64,000 bases of DNA from Candidatus Nitrososphaera evergladensis SR1. Lineage in GTDB: Archaea > Thermoproteota > Nitrososphaeria > Nitrososphaerales > Nitrososphaeraceae. This document shows, in pieces, positions 61,147-64,000 of this stretch. The stretch is from assembly GCF_000730285.1 (NCBI RefSeq), contig NZ_CP007174.1, positions 558,001 through 622,000 on the forward strand, written 5' to 3'. The notes below the pieces were generated by a model. The model ran no database searches, had not been told where the DNA came from, and was given only the letters and a program-made list of their open reading frames with translations. The stretch's first letter is position 1. Every line of letters begins with the position of its first letter. Both the position numbers and the translations under genes were made by a program.

Positions 61147-61301
61147 CTTACAGATCCTTATCACGACAACAATCGGCTTTGCGGCATTTAAGTTCTATGA
61201 GGTAAGAATGGCTAATGTATATGAAGTAAGGGCGATACCTGAGCAATTGATAACCCTAAAGATTAAAAGTGGCTTGTAATGCTCTGAGCGTGTACGTAAA
61301 C
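61147..61301. promoter_or_regulatory. Leader region of the L1-P0 operon, with small upstream ORF
   Basis: A 23-codon frame (61208-61279, MANVYEVRAIPEQLITLKIK then SGL) ends 22 bp before the L1 start at 61302. A TATA-like CCTAAAGATTAAAAG lies about 61254-61268. In archaea L1 often regulates its own mRNA. The uORF may be a chance frame. Confidence 0.35.
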
Positions 61302-62000
61302 ATGGTGAGCGACAGCCAAATCAAGGAGCTGGTCAAGAGGGCGCGAGAAGGAGCAGGCAAGCGCAACTTTAGCCAGTCTGCCGAATTAACACTAGTATTG
61401 AAGGATATCGACGTAAAGAAGGGTTTTAACCTTAACGAGACAGTAGCCCTACCGCACAAGCCGAGCAGACAGCCAACAATATGCGTAATTGCCGCCGGCG
61501 AGATGGGCATGAGGGCCAAAAAAGCCGGCGTAGAGCATGTGATGGAGCCTGAAGAGCTCAGCAGGCTTGGCACAAACAAGCGCGAGGCAAGAAAACTTGT
61601 CCGGGCACACGACTTTTTCCTGTCTGACACCACACAAATGGCGGCGGTAGGTCGTTCTCTGGGTCAGTTCTTGGGTCCAAAAGGCAAGATGCCAACTCCG
61701 CTTCCATACGGTGCGCCCGTGGAGGCAATTGCAAATCGCTTCCGCGGCTCTGTTCGCGTAAAGGCCAAAAATCAGCTTAATGCATCAACTAAGATAGGCG
61801 ATGAGACTCTATCTGATGATCAGCTCGTCGAAAACGCAAACGCAGTCATTGCAGCAGTGGAAAAGAAGCTTCCGCAGGGTGACAAGAACATAAAGAACGT
61901 GATGGTCAAGTTCACAATGGGCAAGGGTGCCCGGTTATCAGCGCTCAAAGCCGCAGATAAGAAGAAAGAAGCAACAGCAGGGGAGAAGGAGGAGCAGTAG
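61302..62000 (+). CDS. rpl1: 50S ribosomal protein L1
   Basis: A 232-residue protein starting MVSDSQIKELVKRAREGAG. Domain I (FSQSAELTLVLKDIDVKKGF) and the conserved LSDTTQMAAVGRSLGQFLGP, then KGKMPTPLPYGAP are diagnostic. It binds 23S rRNA near the E site. The C-terminal 25 residues are Lys/Glu-rich. An in-frame start at 61269 lies just upstream and is not favoured. The stop is 5 bp before the P0 gene, indicating an operon. Confidence 0.93.
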   Translation: MVSDSQIKELVKRAREGAGKRNFSQSAELTLVLKDIDVKKGFNLNETVALPHKPSRQPTICVIAAGEMGMRAKKAGVEHVMEPEELSRLGTNKREARKLVRAHDFFLSDTTQMAAVGRSLGQFLGPKGKMPTPLPYGAPVEAIANRFRGSVRVKAKNQLNASTKIGDETLSDDQLVENANAVIAAVEKKLPQGDKNIKNVMVKFTMGKGARLSALKAADKKKEATAGEKEEQ

Positions 62001-62005
62001 GAAAA

Positions 62006-62893
62006 ATGTCCACAACACAAGTAGTCCAACGCAAGAGTTATCCAAAGAAAAAGCGTGTCATGTACCAGGAGCTTCAAGAGCTGCCCAAGTCTTACAACGT
62101 GATAGCGTTGTCAAAGATGAACAAGGTACGTGCGTCGCAGCTGATGCTCATCCGCAAAAAGTTCCGAAACGACATCAAGATAAGGATAATCAAGAACAAG
62201 GTTGCCCAACGAGCCTTTGAAAAAGTTCAAGGCGTAGCGGGCCTTGAGAACCTGAGCAAAGAGCTTGAAGGCCAGTGCGCGCTCATGTTTACAAACATCA
62301 GCCCGTTCAAGCTCAACCTAGCATTTTCGCAGAACAAGATCTTCCTTCCTGCCAAGGGAGGCGACATTGCCACAAAAGAGATAGTGGTCCCAGCCGGCAA
62401 CACTGGGATCGCGCCAGGTCCCGTTCTGTCAGAGTTCAAGGTTGCAAACGTCCAGACAAAGATAGACCAAGGCACCATCTGGGTGAACAAGGACACCGTA
62501 GTTGCCAAGCCTGGTGATGTCATTTCACAGCAGCTCGCCTCGCTTTTGAGCAAGCTCAACATCAAGCCTATAGAGGCAGGAATAACTGTCAACTTTGCAA
62601 TAGCTGAGGGACTGCTGTTCAAGGAAGCTGATCTGCGCATCAACCTCGCTGAATACAAGGATGAGCTCGTCAGGTCATTCCAGCAGGCGCTGGCGCTTGC
62701 GACAGAGGCCGGCTACATGACGCCAGAGACGGTCAAGCCGCTCCTGGTCAAGGCACAGCAGCACGCAAGGTCACTTGCAGCCGAGTCGGGCTACCTCACC
62801 AAGGACACTGCAGACATTGTGCTCCCAAGGGCACAGTCCAAGGCACAGGCAGTGGCAAGCGAGGCCAAGAAAAAGGGCTATACTGCGCAATAA
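62006..62893 (+). CDS. rplP0: 50S ribosomal protein L10 / acidic P0
   Basis: A 295-residue archaeal P0. The N-terminal body (YNVIALSKMNKVRASQLMLI, KKFRNDIKIRIIKNKVA) binds rRNA. The middle (KGGDIATKEIVVPAGNTGIA) is the domain II insertion. The C-terminal helices (SFQQALALATEAGYMTPETV) bind L12/P1 dimers. The Ala/Lys end lacks a typical P-protein acidic tail; the acidic tail is present on the separate L12 gene. Together with L1 it forms a two-gene operon. Confidence 0.92.
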   Translation: MSTTQVVQRKSYPKKKRVMYQELQELPKSYNVIALSKMNKVRASQLMLIRKKFRNDIKIRIIKNKVAQRAFEKVQGVAGLENLSKELEGQCALMFTNISPFKLNLAFSQNKIFLPAKGGDIATKEIVVPAGNTGIAPGPVLSEFKVANVQTKIDQGTIWVNKDTVVAKPGDVISQQLASLLSKLNIKPIEAGITVNFAIAEGLLFKEADLRINLAEYKDELVRSFQQALALATEAGYMTPETVKPLLVKAQQHARSLAAESGYLTKDTADIVLPRAQSKAQAVASEAKKKGYTAQ

Positions 62894-63052
62894 CAGTACT
62901 TCCGGGCCGGTTTTTGCGCCCGCCAATTTCTTTATCTTTTTGCTATCGTTATTTGATAATTTCTACATCGTAATTGTTGCAATAGATATTTTGTGCAAAA
63001 AGCTCGCTAAAAATGTATTATCATTAATACCAAGCGGGTTATAGGGGTAGTA

Positions 63053-63071
63053 ATGCCCTGCTACAGGGCAT
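63053..63071. other. 8-bp hairpin downstream of the P0 gene
   Basis: ATGCCCTG (63053-63060) and CAGGGCAT (63064-63071) form a perfect stem with a 3-nt loop. It is about 160 bp after the P0 stop and about 100 bp before the zinc-ribbon gene. It has no T-tract, so a terminator is uncertain. Confidence 0.5.
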
Positions 63072-63174
63072 AGGTGCATTAGATCTGGACAAAACGGCTT
63101 TTACCAATGGATTTGAGCCGCGCAGGCGCACTACATGGTAAATGTCGTTACACAGACTTGGTGGTGATGGAAAT

Positions 63175-63510
63175 ATGTCAAGATCGTTTCGATATGACTT
63201 GGAACCGGCGTACGAGCCAATGCTGACTCCAATGGAAAGGCTCCTTGAGCAAAAGGTGAGCATCCTCTGCGTTGCAGAAGGTATCAGCCGCGTAGAAATG
63301 TCGCCGATACAGAGGCTGTTTCTTACACACTATCGCTGTTCAACGTGCAAGCTATTGCCGCTGTATCGGCTGGACCTGTCGCACATAAAGAGGGCGCGCT
63401 GCGGCAGATGCGGGCACCTGGTCTCCTTTACGAGCGCAGGCAAGTACGGCAAGATGCGCAAAAAGCTTGCCTTGATGCTGTGGCAGGCAAGGTGCGAGGG
63501 GGGCATATAG
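63175..63510 (+). CDS. Zinc-ribbon protein, unknown
   Basis: A 111-residue protein from the ATG at 63175 (MSRSFRYDLEPAYEPMLTPM). The middle is helical (ERLLEQKVSILCVAEGISRV). The C-terminal half has YRCSTCKLLPLYRLDLSHIK and RARCGRCGHLVSF, a CxxC-x17-CxxC ribbon, then a basic helix. A start at 63142 adds an unlikely leader. A nucleic-acid-binding role is likely but unproved. It is followed 6 bp later by the 63517 gene. Confidence 0.75.
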   Translation: MSRSFRYDLEPAYEPMLTPMERLLEQKVSILCVAEGISRVEMSPIQRLFLTHYRCSTCKLLPLYRLDLSHIKRARCGRCGHLVSFTSAGKYGKMRKKLALMLWQARCEGGI

Positions 63511-63516
63511 ACAAAG

Positions 63517-63747
63517 ATGTTTGCCAGCAGTGTTGACGCGCTGCTGTATGCTATTAGGAATGGACGCGGCATAACAGACGTGCAGGCAAATCTTGGATAC
63601 TTGAGGAACGGGATCAAGCGCTGCTGCGTTCAGGTAGTGTGCAAGGACGGCGCCGAGTTTCACATAGAGGCATACGGTGAAGAGGCAGACGCCTTGTTCC
63701 ATGAAGCAAAAAAGCACAGAAAAAGAGAGTACCTTGCATTGGCATAG
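63517..63747 (+). CDS. Hypothetical small alpha/beta protein
   Basis: A 76-residue product starting MFASSVDALLYAIRNGRGIT, then VQVVCKDGAEFHIEAYGEEA and a basic helix (HEAKKHRKREYLALA). It lies six bases after the zinc-ribbon gene, so probably co-transcribed. No family recognised. Confidence 0.6.
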   Translation: MFASSVDALLYAIRNGRGITDVQANLGYLRNGIKRCCVQVVCKDGAEFHIEAYGEEADALFHEAKKHRKREYLALA

Positions 63748-63862
63748 CGAGAGCTTTTTGCCTTGATGCGCAGAAGGGGGAGAGGGTAAGTAAATAGAAA
63801 TTGGGAATAGTTAGTAAAGAGCGAGAAAGTAAAAAGAGAGAGAGGAAAAGAAAGTATATCTT

Positions 63863-64000
63863 TTAACCAAAGAGGGAAGACAGGCCTTCTAGGGCTTCTT
63901 CCTCTTTCTTTTCGTCCTTCTTTTCTTCCTTGGCCGGGGCCGCTCCGCCTGCTGGCGCAGCTGCTGCGCCGCCTGCCGGTGCCGCCGCTGCCACTGCGAC
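63863..64000 (-). CDS. rpl12: 50S ribosomal protein L12/P1, C-terminal part (cut by window edge)
   Basis: Minus-strand frame reading Ala/Gly/Pro-rich sequence (APAGGAAAAPAGGAAPAKEE), a Lys/Glu hinge and EALEGLSSLFG, the P-stalk acidic end that binds elongation factors. Forty-five codons are visible, with the rest beyond the window. It faces the L1/P0 operon and lies about 970 bp away, so it is not in that operon. Confidence 0.85.
   Translation of the reverse strand, partial: VAVAAAAPAGGAAAAPAGGAAPAKEEKKDEKKEEEALEGLSSLFG

Overview
The window reads as chromosomal DNA from an ammonia-oxidising archaeon of the Nitrososphaerales (Nitrososphaera-like). The evidence is a 4-hydroxybutyryl-CoA dehydratase of the 3-hydroxypropionate/4-hydroxybutyrate cycle, a TFE-beta (RPC34-like) Fe-S transcription factor, archaeal ThrRS, family B polymerase, NurA/HerA/Mre11/Rad50, ribosomal proteins L1, P0 and L12/P1, an S-layer-type giant exported protein, TATA boxes about 25 bp ahead of leaderless starts, and many tiny zinc-ribbon proteins. 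The genus is inferred; no rRNA or amo gene is present to settle it.

Positions 1-12,100 are dense housekeeping DNA: apt, abfD, a VOC protein, the TFE-beta/rlmE pair, DUF373, a Nudix hydrolase, pyrF and purA, plus small zinc-ribbon, membrane and winged-helix proteins. Positions 12,100-15,900 hold a membrane glycosyltransferase with a separately encoded membrane-anchored Ig-like partner, and a GT2-GtrA fusion. Positions 15,900-25,700 carry stress and envelope genes: zinc alcohol dehydrogenase, YciE-like ferritin, MscS channel, two PRC-barrel paralogues around an aquaporin, a frameshifted exported protein, a YVTN propeller and a His-rich exported protein.

Positions 25,700-42,700 hold information processing: thrS, polB and the nurA-herA-mre11-rad50 end-resection set. 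The set is preceded by a VapBC module and interrupted between herA and mre11 by one decayed antitoxin and one DUF4258/DUF2283 pair. Positions 42,700-51,800 are gene-poor accessory DNA with micro-genes, fragments, an exported zincin-like protein, a repeat-bearing Ig-like exported protein, a seven-repeat FG-GAP propeller, and a structured non-coding segment with palindromes near 46.93-47.07 kb.

Positions 51,800-61,200 form a cell-surface locus. A 1181-residue S-layer candidate is followed by a strong hairpin plus T-tract and then a gene with the architecture of an S-layer stalk (signal peptide, beta-sandwich region, coiled coil, C-terminal membrane helix). Two polysaccharide deacetylases, an LpxD-like acyltransferase, a GT2 enzyme and a methyltransferase follow. 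The end carries L1 and P0 on the plus strand and L12/P1 on the minus strand, cut by the window edge.

The most interesting observations are the S-layer/stalk pair with its intergenic hairpin, the structured segment at 46.93-47.07 kb, the toxin-antitoxin genes inside the DNA-repair cluster, and a C-terminal motif (DLTDGQ-VWL-FD) shared by two exported proteins.
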